From assembly GCF_008831285.2 (NCBI RefSeq), contig NC_045138.2:22229934-22293933 (forward strand): a DNA stretch of 64,000 bases, given 5' to 3'. Below, piece by piece: positions 37,099 to 49,854 of this stretch; positions within the stretch are counted from its first letter, which is position 1; each line of letters opens with the position of its first letter. The position numbers and the translations under genes are program-made. Below the pieces are notes generated by a model. The model searched no databases and was not told where the DNA came from. It saw only the letters and a program-made list of their open reading frames with translations. Source of the stretch: Nymphaea colorata (taxonomy: Eukaryota > Streptophyta > Magnoliopsida > Nymphaeales > Nymphaeaceae).

Positions 37099-37330
37099 TG
37101 TTAGACAAAACAAGGATGCATAGGGTTTTGATGATACAACTGACAAAACTACTGCAAGCCATCAAGGAGGAAAGTCCGTCACAATGGAGATGAATACGAG
37201 ATGCTAAAATTCTAACAATAAGGCTAGATTCGATTGTAATCAGTTCGGCAAGCAAAATCCAGAAAATGAGGAATCTTGTAACTGAAAATCTCAAGGCCAT
37301 GGTGATTTGTTAAATATGGCCAAACATTAA
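37099..37330 (+). repeat. 3' LTR start of the second Copia remnant
   Basis: The sequence CAGTTGAGAGGAAATGTTAG has the usual polypurine-TGTTAG junction that begins Copia 3' LTRs. The LTR end was not found, so the right coordinate is approximate. Confidence 0.45.
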
Positions 37331-38064
37331 TTGAATGTGATTGTGTAAGTGAAAGCTCCATTGATCAAACCTCATCAAATCATGTGCATGCTCTACGCAT
37401 GTGATTGACAATATTTTTCTGCACCCAAAGCTATTATTACTTTATGATGTTTCAGGTAAGAGTCATGCTTGTAGAGGAAGGGGAAGTAGAGGAGCAAAGT
37501 GGTGGTTTTGTTTAAAGATGTAAGCAATGTCTGCTTCCCTCATCTTGAATTGAGAGAAATAGATGGGAATTGGAAAAGCATATGCATACCCAAAGAAGCA
37601 ATCCTTGGGGTGAATTGAGGGATGCCTCATTTTGAAATGAAGGTTATAGCATGCAATGTTTGGGGTTTCATTTGGGGGGCAACCGAAAGAGAAGTTCATC
37701 AGCTATCATAGTGTAAGAGTTCAAGCAAATTCATCCTAAATTTCAGGGCAAAAGGATAAAGGTTTTGCAACAGCAATAGCTCGCATGGTGACTAGTACGT
37801 TTCTTCACTATACCATTTCAGAATATTGAGATGGGCAGAGGGCCATAGTCATTTCCTTCCTTTCCTTCTATCAAGGGGAAGCCATTGGGAGGGAAAGGGG
37901 AAACTACCTGATTGCTCCTGATTTTTGTGGCAGCGAATATGTCCATCAGTAGTGCCATTTGCATCAAAAAGTTTGTGTGCTATATGTGGAAGCTGATTGC
38001 TATATTTTCGGTTGTAAACTATTGACACCAAACTCCTCACAAGTATCTCTGAAGTTTGGCAATC
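37331..38064. other. intergenic, nothing recognised
   Basis: AT-rich, no gene or element supported. Confidence 0.3.
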
Positions 38065-38788
38065 CACGTTGAACCTTGTTAAAATGTTTGAAAATGATTG
38101 TTCTGTCTTCCTTTACTCCATCAACCAGCACACCCAAAACAAGCAATTTTGCTTTTGGTAGTTTTCCGCATTCACGGTTCATTGGACTTCATAATATTTG
38201 TCATTAGGGCTTATTTTACTTAACAATGATTATTAGGGTTCTTCTCCATCCATTTGTGCAAAAATGTTTTTAGGGCATAGCTACTATTGTTGGATCATCT
38301 TCCTTTACTAAAGACAACCATAGTTTGAGGCCACTATCTGCCACAAAGATGAATCATATTGATTTCATGGTGCTTCTAACTTTTATCCCTTAATTGCAAC
38401 TTAAATCTAAAATTCTTTTGACATGACACGTTGAACCTTGTTAAAATGTTTGAAAATGATTGTTCTGTCTTCCTTTACTCCATCAACCAGCACACCCAAA
38501 ACAAGCAATTTTGCTTTTGGTAGTTTTCCGCATTCACGGTTCATTGGACTTCATAATATTTGTCATTATGGCTTATTTTACTTAACAATGATTATTAGGG
38601 TTCTTCTCCATCCATTTGTGCAAAAATGTTTTTAGGGCATAGCTACTATTGTTGGATCATCTTGCTTTACTAAAGACAACCATAGTTTGAGGCCACTATC
38701 TGCCACAAAGATGAATCATATTGATTTCATGGTGCTTCTAACTTTTATCCCTTAATTGCAACTTAAATCTAAAATTCTTTTGACATGA
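38065..38788. repeat. 362-bp tandem duplication
   Basis: Two adjacent units, 38065-38426 and 38427-38788, each starting CACGTTGAACCTTG and ending TTTTGACATGA. They are nearly identical; visible differences include CATTAGGGC against CATTATGGC and CATCTTCC against CATCTTGC. Near identity means the duplication is recent. No coding function was seen. Confidence 0.95.
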
Positions 38789-39629
38789 ATTAGAAGAAAC
38801 AAAACACTGCTAGATGTACACTTTCAAAAATAATGGTAATCCCTTAGGTGTGAGACAACTGAAACTGCATCTTTGACTTTTTCCCCTTTCTTATGGGATG
38901 ATGTGAAACCCACATCTTTTACACACTAAATCTAGCTTATACCTCCTTTTGAAAAACATCATCTTTGCAAGGTTTTTTTTGCTATGATTACTTTATGGTT
39001 GATACAAACATTTGATTACTTTATGGTAGCTTACTATATGTTTTTCTCCAATTCAAGTGTCAGGCCAACATAACGAGCATGAATATCACAAAAAAGCAAT
39101 GATAGCACTACCTCTGTTAGGGGATCTGATTTAAATTTGGTGTGTACATGAAGCATTGCTTTTGTGGTTCAGGCTTAAGACATCAGTAGTGTTGATAGCT
39201 TGAAGAGAAAATGTGATTCATGTAAGGCTAAGGGAATAATCATATTTGATGTCTGGATTTATTATGTGTCTGCTAAATGTGACTACAAAAATTGGCTTGA
39301 ATATAGGGTTGATATTGTATATGTGGGTGATACATTTGAATGGGTAGAGAGTATGGTGAAATGGTGTTAGCTTGATAAATGAGGAATCAAACAGAAAGAT
39401 GGATTCTCCAAGATGCTCCGATTCTACCTGCACCCCCTTTTTCCCTTTTCTCTTTTCTCTTAGGAAAAAGGGTTAAGAATTACCTGTCTTCTGTTTAGAA
39501 ACGAGCAAGAGATTTTGTGTTGAGTTTATTTGGAGACATGTCTATTTGTACAGCCACATCCCTCAGTGGATGACTTCTTATATAGAGAATTACTGATCAT
39601 GGTCATTATAAGTGGAGGATCAACTATCA
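38789..39629. other. intergenic, nothing recognised
   Basis: AT-rich, no gene or element supported. Confidence 0.3.
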
Positions 39630-39794
39630 AGTAGCATATTAGGCGGCAGCGGCAAGGTGGTCGGGCTCCTCTAAGGACTCAGGTTCGAGTCTTGGAGTGG
39701 TCACTATTACGACCCAGTGTGTTATACTTATGGCCCATAAAAGGGCCTGAAGCATGCTTTGTGATAATCCAGGAGGGGCCAGTGGCCTCTCTTA
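39630..39794 (+). mobile_element. SINE-like element, 5' part (split by the Harbinger insertion)
   Basis: GGCAAGGTGGTCGGGCTCC then, about 30 bases on, CAGGTTCGAGTCTTGG, which resemble pol III A and B boxes of a tRNA-derived SINE. The body stops at CTCTCTTA where the Harbinger-type element begins. The A-rich 3' end resumes at 42036-42080. Confidence 0.5.
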
Positions 39795-41615
39795 GGGGCC
39801 GTTTGATGGCCTGGAAAAAAATTTCTGGAAATATATTGCTGGAAATATGGGAAATGGAAAAATGGAATGAGAAAAATTTTTCCGATTCTAATTTTCGTGT
39901 GTGTGTGATGACTCAGAAATATATTTACAATTCTATATTTCTGAGTTTGATGGTACAGAAATATATTTCCAGAAATTTAATTCGTAGTTTGATGATATGG
40001 AAACATTTGTCCGGATTTACAAATGAAGAACATGCATAAGAAAATAACGACATGAAGACAAATGAATGACCTGCATAAGAAAATGTCTACCATAGAAAAT
40101 GTGAAGTCACCTTAATCAAAATAAGGGTGCCACTTTTACAACTGAAGCAATTAATGACTCAATGAGCAGGTTCTTAGTTTAATTCACATAATTCAATCAA
40201 GATTTGCATAATCAAACATATAAGAGCAGACCACACAGAACCATCACAATTCAACCTATTTAATTTGTAAATTAGGCTAAACTTGGTTCCTTCTGGTTTC
40301 TTGTTGATTTCTTACTTTTCTTTCATCGCTTTCTTCCTTATACAATTACACAAAAAATCAATATTCCGATAAATTTCTCTGCTCATTACAACTGCTTGCC
40401 TTGAAATGAAAGCAACCTTCATTAAAGTTCGGTCTCAATTCTTAAATATCTAGTTCTTGACAAGTCAATCTCTATGGAATGACATAATTTGTCATTTTTC
40501 ATATTTTAACCAAGCTTGTAATCCTAATTGATTCTTTCATCAAGCAACTCAAACATACATGATACAATAAAGTAGTCATAAAGGATAATTTAAGCAACTT
40601 AAATTCGATATCAGCATCTAAACTTGAATCTGTTTAGCATGTAACTAAACAAATCAAGGTTAAGCAAGAGGTCAATTATGTTCAATCTACTATATTTATC
40701 TACTTTCATGATCCATACACCAAATAATTAAGCAACTCATAGACAAACATTAAAATCAGATGTCCTAACAATATATTGCATGTTTCAATGTAACCATCCA
40801 TGCTTCAACAAACTAAAGAAACAAGAATACGTACTTTAATTTCACTATACTAAAAACATGCTGAAATTGACTCCTCCACAAGAGGAGACCATACGCACCA
40901 CAACCCTCTTGGGAGTCCAAGAAAATACGCTTTCTAAAAACATGCTGAAATTGACTCCTCCACACTCAGTTCACTCAATTTCTCTCCATATCTAAGGAAA
41001 CCCCCAAAATTTACCCAACGTAAGTACCCACAAAGCAAACCTGAATAAAAAATAAAGCCACTACATCACAAAATTCATGCCATGAATTGTTAAAACTACA
41101 TTCAGATGGGCAAGCTAATTGTCCAAACCATTAATCCAATAGAAAAATTAACGATTAAAAGAGAAAATTGAAAATCTCAAAAGATTGCTTCCTTGCTGTT
41201 AGTGCCCTTCTTCTTCCTCGCGTTCCTCTCTCTCTTTTCCACCGAAAAAGCAATTGGTCGCCGGAGAATGAGTTCCCTGCTAGGGAGGAATCTCTAAAAG
41301 GAGAAGAACCCACAAATGGATTGATGCTCACGGTAGAGGCAAAAAACAAAAAGGGGATTGATGCTCACGGCAGAGGCTGAAAAATAAACAAAAACGCCTG
41401 AGAAAGAATCAGAGAGGGCAGAGGAGAAGAATAAACTCTTCATGAGAACAGAAACAAAAAACATGCGTGCAGACATGACCTCAGAAGAAACATTGCAGAC
41501 ATACAAAAACAAAAAGGGGATTGATGCTCACGGCAGACATCAGAGCTTCATTTTCAGTCGATGCACCCGTAGGGATTCAAAATGCCTACTTGGAGAGGGG
41601 AACAAGAGAGAGAAT

Positions 41616-41649
<34 letters not shown>

Positions 41650-42035
41650 ATAGCTTGCGAGAAAGAGAGGGACGGGAGGCTAGCGGCTGCACTGAGAGGA
41701 GGCGTGGAGGCATGGAGCTGTGATGCGGAGGGGGAGAGGAGGCACGCGAGTGAGCCTTCTGTGGGTGGGTCGATGAGAAAGAAGAGGGAGTGGTTGCGGC
41801 ACAGGAAGGAAAAGAAGAAACGCGAAGACGCGCTCGCGTGCCCTAACGAGCAAAAATAAAATTCCGGAAAAATATCTCCGTCTCTCCAGACGGAAAATTT
41901 TTTCCGGAAAAAATTTCCGGAATTCGACTTCAACGGTCGAAAAAATCTTTCCATGTTTGATACGATGGAAAATTTTCAAAAATTTGAATTATTTTTCTCG
42001 ATGAACAGTTCTTTTTCGGCACATCAAACGCCCCC
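39795..42035. mobile_element. PIF/Harbinger-type element, 2.24 kb, non-autonomous
   Basis: Terminal inverted repeats GGGGCCGTTTGATGGCC (left) and GGGGGCGTTTGATGTGCC (right, inverted) are flanked on both sides by TTA, the classic Harbinger target duplication. The interior has no transposase frame. It holds AT-rich DNA, GTTTGATG motifs repeated near both ends (about 39948, 39990 and 41955), three copies of GGATTGATGCTCACGG (from 41318, 41355 and 41518), a (GA)n tract at about 41617-41647, and a foldback of TTTTCCGGAAAAAATTTCCG near 41890. A partial internal duplication of AAAAACATGCTGAAATTGAC starts at about 40852 and 40934. Confidence 0.85.
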
Positions 42036-42080
42036 TTAGGGGCGGTGGAATGAACAACTCACCCTTAAAAATGGAAAAAA
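42036..42080 (+). mobile_element. SINE-like element, 3' end with A tail
   Basis: Begins with the right-hand TTA target copy and reads GGGGCGGTGGAATGAACAAC to an A-rich tail. It continues the element cut at 39794. An uninterrupted relative is at 21050-21115. Confidence 0.45.
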
Positions 42081-45000
42081 AAAAGTATGCATAAATAGTG
42101 TCATCTACTTTGGGTTTCTAGAACCTTTATAGGCTTCAAGTTGCATGTTTGGCATCTTGATGTTTCATTTTAGTGTCAAAAAACTTTTGGCATGGAAAAG
42201 AGAAACATGAGTTTCTGTATTTTTAGTATTTTGACATAACATTTTCCTATGGAATGATTTTTCTAATATAACTATATGGTTCTCCATAGTGATGCTAAGA
42301 TCGAGTTTGACTTTGGAGACAACAGAAAAAAGAAGAAGATAATAACATGAGTTAAATTGTTGTATAACCACTGTCAACATGGTCTTAATTCAGCATGGAA
42401 CTGGTGCAGTCCCTGATACAGGTTGTTAACAATTATAACCAGCTAGTATGAATTCACTTTAAATAGCTAAAGGTGAATCACATTGCTTTTACATTCAGAA
42501 ATGAATGAGTTGCAATAGGCTTTTGCAAAGCTACACATTATCAGTTAGGAGAAATATGTAGATTGAGGAACTTGGTAGTGCTTCACAATTATTATGTTAG
42601 CATAAATGCAACCAAATGGAGGTTTGGAGGCTTCAGTTATGGAATCAGCAAATCTTATTTGACAAGGGACAACCAACTCTTATATTGAACTGATGGCAAA
42701 AAATGAAAATCATGCCCTATAAAGAATTATACAAATGTTCTAAATTATTAAAAATCTCTATTGACAACACATGTAATCTATTCAATAGAGATCCAACTGA
42801 TAAGACGAAACTATGACCGTGAAGCTTGCAACATCAGCCTATAATAGTCTAGTAGTTTTGATGTACAAAACGATTAATTGTGGTATGTTGTGTCATGCTA
42901 GCAGCCATCACCTATGAAAATTGTACCAACATTAGCTTCCCAATTGTTTTGATCATCCATCATCGTTTGACTTAGCATGATAGTTCTTGCCTTTCAAATG
43001 CATTACAAGACCAGATCTTTCAACTGAGAATGTTTGCTCTTTGTGTCATGAAAATAGTTTTAGATCAAGATCATTTGAGTTAGGCTGCCAACTTTGCTAA
43101 TGCATGGGTAGTAAGAGCATGTAACTATGTTGCATTTGCTTCTCACTTTGTGTTATTACCTTGCACATGCTCAAAACTTAATCATGAAAGGGAATGCAAT
43201 AACACAGTATCTTAACCACCCAAATTTTGTACTGGACTATTTTTGAAATAACCACCCAATGACATCATGTCACACATGAGAGCTCCTATGTCAACATAAG
43301 GAGAACAAGATCAAACTCTCCACTGCCATTTTGTATGTATCTCGAATTAACCATGCTTATTATAAACTATATGTGTATGTTCTTCATGGGTCATTGACAA
43401 GCTATTTTTTACTTTCACAAGAAAATGAACATGTTTTACTTGGGATCTTTGATGTTGGTGTTGTCACTTGCAAGTAATCGATCTGGCAATGGTTAGAACT
43501 TCAAAAATTTATAAATAATTGAGTTAACTAGAATTTGTTAGCAAAACAGATTCAAGGCCCTAGTCCATAGTTGCATTTTGGACCCAAACTGAATGACATC
43601 AAAGTTATTAGCCTTTTCAAGTTGTGCATGCATTTAGGCCATAGAACAATTTGTGTTTCAAAGACCAAACATATGTTTGACAAGTACTTTTTCACTTAAA
43701 CTTCTGAATAGTCAAACTTGGTTTTTAGCTCTAGCATTTAATCACAAGCCTTCCATAATAAACCAATTTAGTTAGATACAAATGGAACTTTGATTCTCAT
43801 CAAGCTCATATATTAAATGTCTTATGTATACCAACTTCAAATGGTTAGCAACGACAACTGTTATTCATTTTTTCCATTCTCTAGATTACTATGTTCTTGT
43901 TTTGCAAATGTTAATATATCTTTATTTTGACATGTTCTGTTGTATACAAGGTCATCTCCTCCTAATCTTTTCAAGTAACTGAGCTTCTTTTTACCACCTC
44001 CACATGTCCATGTGTTTCATGCATGGATTTTTAAATTTCAGTATAAGGAATAAATTTGTTTGACCATGTGAAAGTAGGGTATTGAAGCAAAAATAAGATA
44101 TTGAAGCATCTTGACTATGGTTTGTAAATAGAATAATTGTTGTGCTGTTTATCATCTTTCGTATTCTACCCTTTTGTTTGGCATCACAACCTTAAAGCTC
44201 TTCTTAAGTTTTGATAAGCATATAATTTTCTAAGTAAAAAAGAGAAACAATTATTATAGTATATTTTTGTTGTATTAATAATTTTTTTTATTAACTTTTA
44301 CTTTGGCATCTTTAGGTTTTTGTGGAATTTTTGTTGTTGTGAACCATCTCTAGATGTCTTAGATGTTGGAAAGGTGAAAGATCATGCTCTTAGTTCATGA
44401 ACAAGAGCATCTCCAATAAAAATTCATATGTCTGGAAGTGTTAGAAGAATGCAAGACAATTTTAGTGAGATATAAATTATCTTAGGCGCCTTTTTATTTT
44501 TCCATGTTCAATCAATACACATTATAGATTTGTCTTGTCAGCTTTACCTATTCATCTAGTACTCTTCCTATAAATTCTTCATCTGCACTTTTAATATCTT
44601 AGTTACAAAACAACCAGCTCAGCTAGCCCATTTTATTAGAACAAGGGTTGAATCCTCCATCCAACATATGTCATTTATTAGTGAACGAAAAGTTTATTTT
44701 TAATTTTGTTGTGCGTCTGTGCATCTCTAAGCAGGCCTCTCTACTGTCATGGCTTAGTGAGAGTGAACAATCCTTGTAGGCATGTTTGAAATGCTTATGG
44801 GTGCTTGGTGTGACTATTTGCTTCTTTTTGTCACTTTCTTGTTTTCTTTATACTAAGGCTAGCGTTTTGTCATGATGCTATTAGGCCCTCAAAAGTGCCT
44901 ACAACCCAACAGCTAAGCTATTAAAGAAAATTGTGAGTGAAATCTATTTTTGGATGGGTCATGACCATGCTTCTACTTATACTACTAGCAGTGTAGCCTT

Positions 45001-45600
45001 TATATGTGTTGATATGTCTCTGGTTTGATGTATACTTGTGGGCATGTATTACTCATTTTTGTCCCTATCCTTATTTCATTAAAAGCATCGTGAGCCTAAA
45101 ATTCCTTGAAGGGATCCACCTTCTTTCTCTCTCTCTCTATGTGTGTGTAATCAATTTAGACAACTTCGTATTTGTATATGAAGAAAAAAAATGAAGATGG
45201 CCCACTACTAACAGTGTGATCGATGTCTCTCTTAGTGGCCTAGTTCTTTAAGGTGTTCCTCTTTGATTCTACCTTGTGGCTACAATTGCATGGCTTTAGT
45301 TGGTTGATAATTTCTTTTACTAACTAAATCATTTTTGTTGTAGGAAGTAATCGATATGGCTCAAAAAAGTTAAATTGGTAAACACAAGCATGTTGAAAGG
45401 GGAATTACTGAAAGTTTATGTCATTATTTTTTTATAATAAATATATTTACAGACATTTTGTTTGTTACAAATAGAATCAATGATGAGCATTTTTGTGGGG
45501 TTCTTGATTTTGTGCAATATTCTGTCAAAACAATGCAATGATAAATGACATTAGATGACATTGAGTCAAGTGTAACATTAATACAATGAAGAACTTGGGG
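42081..45600. other. intergenic AT-rich DNA, nothing recognised
   Basis: No gene or terminal repeat could be supported. It may include the 5' part of the CACTA element that follows, but I could not find its terminus. Confidence 0.3.
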
Positions 45601-45619
45601 GATGACATGATTTATCATT

Positions 45620-48300
45620 GTCTTTGTCCTTATGGAAATTAGATTTTTCATGGAGAGCGCATGTCAACAAAGTATTTTATAAGAAAAAGTTCATGGCAAT
45701 ATCAAAATGATGCTGACCTGCAAGATTTGTTAGCTGATATGTTTACAAGCTCAACTACAAATTTGAGCAATGATGATGGTGTTAGTGAAACATTAATGGA
45801 AACAATGAAGAAGTATGCATTTTTTAGACTTTTGAAAGATATTGAACAATAGTTGTATCCATGATGCAAATTTTCAAAGTTGTCAACTTTTGTTTGACTT
45901 TATCAAATAAAGTGTTTAAGCAGATAGAGTAATAAAAGATTTAATCTGTTGTTGGAGTTTTTGAAAGAGCTCTTGTCAAATGCGAATTTGTTACTGTCAT
46001 TTTATTATGAGATGCATAAGATCATTGGTGATTTAGGATTTAAACATAACAAGATTCATATGTCTTAATGATTGCATGTTGTATAGGAAAGAAAATGCAA
46101 ATAAAGATATCGGCTACATATATGATATTTCAAGATGGAAAGTTTTTGGAAGGGAAAGGGGAAATGAAAGTGTAGAGACATGATGGGTGGATGGAGCAAA
46201 ATTCTTGCAAAAGTGATGTGACACTTTCCACAAATTTTAAGGCTTCAAAGTTGTTTATGCTGTCTAAAAGTGCTTCTTACATGTCATGACATCATGAGTG
46301 CCACATCAAAGATGCCATTTTATAACATCCAGCAGATTCTAGAGCTTGGATGTCATTTGATTATAATAACATTGCTTTTGCATGCATGGTTTAGTAACTA
46401 ATGGTTTCAATTCATTCAGAACAATGAGTGTAAGTTACAACACATAGCTACTAGTTGTTATTCTAATCTGCCCCCTTAGATGGTTATGAAACACACAAAC
46501 ATGATTTTGAGATTATTAATTTCTGACACATCAAGTATTGGAAATAACATAAATATATACTTACAGATGCCCATTAATGAACTACAAGATTGTGGGACAA
46601 TGTAAATAATTATGATGCATTGAAAAATAAAAAGTCAAAATGTGTGTTGCATTGCTATGGACGATCAATGATTTTCCTTCATAAACAAATTTATCAAGGT
46701 GGGACACTAAGGGTAAACTAGCATGTTCTCATTATCAATCTACAACCACATCTATTTATGGGCCATCAGTGACTTTTGTGAAATAATGATGTGTTTCATT
46801 GTATGATGCAGACAGTTGATGGAAATGTAGAACTACGAGGTGCACCAATAACTACTTCCAATAGTAACATTTACTTAGAGGTATAACACATTACAAATAT
46901 GTTTAAAAAAAAATAGTTAACTTCAATTATTAATATTTTCATTCAATTGAAAGAAAACAAGTATTATTTTTAAATTTGCTATATTGGTAGTATAATGTCT
47001 TGCAACATAACTTAGATATGATGCACATTGAGAGGAACATGTGTGATAGTATTTTGCATATATTGTTGAACATAGACAGGAAAATGAAAGATTCTTAAGA
47101 GGCCAAGCTGGATATGCAAGATAGGAACATTAGACACTCACTTCATCTAATCAAGATGTCAAATAAAGCTTGTTTACCACCTGTTTTGTTTTCAATGACA
47201 ATTAATGAAAAAAAAATTGTAAGGTTCTTAAAAACCTCGAAAGCTCTTATGGTTTTGCATTAAATATTTAAACAGGTTTGCATTTAAAAAATATGAAAAC
47301 ATGAAGTCTCAAAAGTTATGGTTCTCATATTTTGATGCACCATGTTCTTCCATTAGCTATTACAAGATCATTGTCTGAAATTATCAACAATGTCCTTTTT
47401 GAGTTATGTACATTTTTTAAGAAGTTATGTTCAAAGGCAGCAATTGAGAATGATTTTCAGCATTTGGATAGACATTTGTATCATACTTTGCAAACTAGAG
47501 AAGATTTTTCTTCTTCCTTCCTGGATATCATGATGTATCCACATGTATACTTGGTCAAGGAAACAATTTTAGGTGACCTGTGCAATATCAATAGACGTAT
47601 CCCATTGAGAGGTTAATGTCAATTGTACCTTATTATTCTATTTCTTGTGTGTTAATGATATGATTATTTATTGAAAAGTTTTTTTTTTTTTTGAACAGAT
47701 ATCTCATGACTCTTAAGTCAGAAATAAAATTCTTCCTAAAGGTTCAATTGCAAAAGGTTATTTAGCGAAAGAATGTTAGCATTTTATTCCAGATATCTTG
47801 TCTTGGACAAAATAAAGATGGTGACTATAATAATGATGAAGGGTCATGTAAGTTGCTAAGACATTGACAACTTTTAGGGAAAAAAAAGTAATTTCACATT
47901 GATGATATCACATTGAAGCAAGCACACATATGTGTGTTATTTAATCATCATCAAATGACACCATATATTGAGTAATTTATAAATATATTTTTATTGAATA
48001 TATATTATTATTTCAATTTTGAAACTTTCATTGAATTTTTTCTTTGCAGACAACATTGAAGCTTTCTTTCAAGGCAACACAAAATAAAATATAATGAAGA
48101 CATATCTCAAAAAAAGAATTTTCAAAATTGTTTAGGAAACATATACATCATCTATTTTCTATTGTTATTTTACCTTATAAATAACTGATGGATGATGTCT
48201 AATTTAACGATAATGTTTTTCATATTCTCTTACATTTAAGTTGAAATAGTGGTTGGAAAATAAGTTTCAAAAGAAATTAGATGGTTGTCTCAAGGACCAT
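45620..48300 (+). pseudogene. CACTA (En/Spm) transposase remnant
   Basis: Segments in several frames follow the order of plant Tnp2-type transposases. 45661-45852 resembles the N-terminal region (DLLADMF, ending LLKDIEQ). KIIGDLGFKHNKIH lies near 46015-46065 and ISRWKVFGRERG near 46125. GRSMIFL near 46660 and a VDGNVELRGAPI stretch near 46815-46850 precede LDMMHIERNMCDSILHILLN near 47010-47070. A DUF4218-like frame follows at 47332-47616 (HHVLPLAITRSL, ELCTFFKKLCSKA, FLDIMMYPHVYLVKE), then YLMTLKSEIKFFLK near 47700. Frameshifts and stops throughout make it inactive. Confidence 0.85.
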
Positions 48301-48399
48301 TGAAAATGGCAAAAAAGGTATGAAGGATATCTCAGGGACCATCGCAGCTCTCTCAATCTCATTTTGATAAGCCCATTTCAAATTCGTGTAAAATTTCAT

Positions 48400-48920
48400 T
48401 TACAATGGATGTTGGCAACTCGTGAAGTCCCAACGGCCTTGGCTAGTATGAAAATTAAGAATTAAGCCCCAACAACTACTTTTGCAGGGAATTACAAGCA
48501 CTCCTCACAACTAATGTGGTTGGAAGTTCTTTAAGAGTTCCCCACGGCGAGTACTATTGGGAATTCTAAAAAAATTCAGCCGATGTGCATTGGTAAAACC
48601 CTATACTATTGCAAACGGCTTTCGTTGTTGAAAACTGAATTCTCCACGGTAGTTTTCCTAACGGCATTTCCCCACAGCTTTGGAGGATTTTGCCAACGAC
48701 TTGAGCTGTGGCTAAAAACCAACATTGTTGTATTGCTTACAAAGAGGAGGCTTCCAAACTTTGGAGGGTGGAATCTAGCAAGAGTTATGACAGGTCAATT
48801 GGTACAAACATATGATGTGTTCTTCAATTGTCAAGCTAGATGGAGGTTCTTGATTGGAAGCATATGGAGGCATGTATCTACCTCCAAACTTGGTTTTAAG
48901 ATTTCAAGCCATAAAACCAG
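48400..48920. repeat. possible CACTA subterminal repeat region
   Basis: After the transposase there is a cluster of short variants of CAACGGC and CCAACGAC in both orientations (GTTGGCAACTCG, CCCAACGGCC, CCTAACGGC, GCCAACGACTTG). Such arrays are typical next to CACTA termini. No CACTA terminus was identified with confidence. Confidence 0.4.
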
Positions 48921-49314
48921 CTAAATGAGCCAATGTAGTTTTATAGAGATTGTTCAATCTTCATAAGACGTTTGACATAATGAGAAGATGGCAAGAAAGG
49001 ACAAGAAGTTGTTGATTCATAGCCTTTGGAGGTAGTTTTCTTTATTTCTTGTGGATTTACAAGATCATTAACAAATGTTGTGTTTTTGAATTGTGAAAAA
49101 AGAGAGCGATTGGTTGAAGGCATATATCTACCACAAGACTTGGTTTCAAAATCCCAACAACGTGACAAGCTAAAAGAGTCAATCCAGGTCTATGGGAATT
49201 GTTCTTTGTTCAAAGGACACTTAAATATAATGAGAAGATGGCAAGACAAAACAAGGAAGTTGTCGAATTCCAAGTCTGGTAGGGAGTTCTCTTTGTTTCA
49301 TGTGGATTTACATG

Positions 49315-49315
<1 letters not shown>

Positions 49316-49362
<47 letters not shown>
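49316..49362. repeat. (AT)n microsatellite
   Basis: Over 20 uninterrupted AT units. Confidence 0.95.
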
Positions 49363-49367
<5 letters not shown>

Positions 49368-49399
49368 AGCTGGGCTCTCCTCTTGCCATTGCCAAGGGG

Positions 49400-49640
49400 G
49401 CCCGTCGGTGCTTCCCTAAGAGGTTGATGGTCACAGGACACGTGTGTCCTGTTCAATAATTTTTCTATCAAATGTCGTCCGTGGTACAGGATAGACATGA
49501 CAGACAATCGAAGAAGGGTATAAATTACCGCCCATCCCTCACTGTTCCGAGCTAACCCTCGGAACAGCATGGAACATAACACCATCTCCCACCCCGAGCT
49601 TTCTTCGCGTCGAGCTTCTCCTCCTCCTCTGTCTCGTCTC
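49400..49640. repeat. LTR-like dispersed sequence, copy 2
   Basis: Partner of 31675-31945 in the same orientation, sharing TTTTCTATCAAATGTCGTCC, GGTATAAATTACCG, GAGCTAACCCTC and CATCTCCCACCCC. It is GC-richer and less decayed than the other copy. Confidence 0.5.
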
Positions 49641-49854
49641 TCCCCCTTTTCTCTTCTCAAGCTCCCCCTCACCCACCGCTCTCTCTCTTCCTCCATTCCA
49701 TCAACTGACGAGTCGATCGTTTGCAGAAGCCCGTGTCTGTCATCTCCTCAGCCCGCCTCCACCGTACTTCATCACCCCAGCACACCATCTCCGGCGTCTC
49801 TCAACCTTTCGTCTCTTTGTCGTCAAAGTGTCACTTGAAACTGGTGTCTTGGGA

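Noticed and set aside
41442-41979. Several frames near 41.4-42.0 kb
   Set aside because: They run through a (GA)n tract and foldback sequence inside the Harbinger-type element; no transposase motif.
49026-49427. 133-residue plus-strand frame
   Set aside because: It includes the translated (AT)n microsatellite (YIYIYI); the remainder has no family resemblance.
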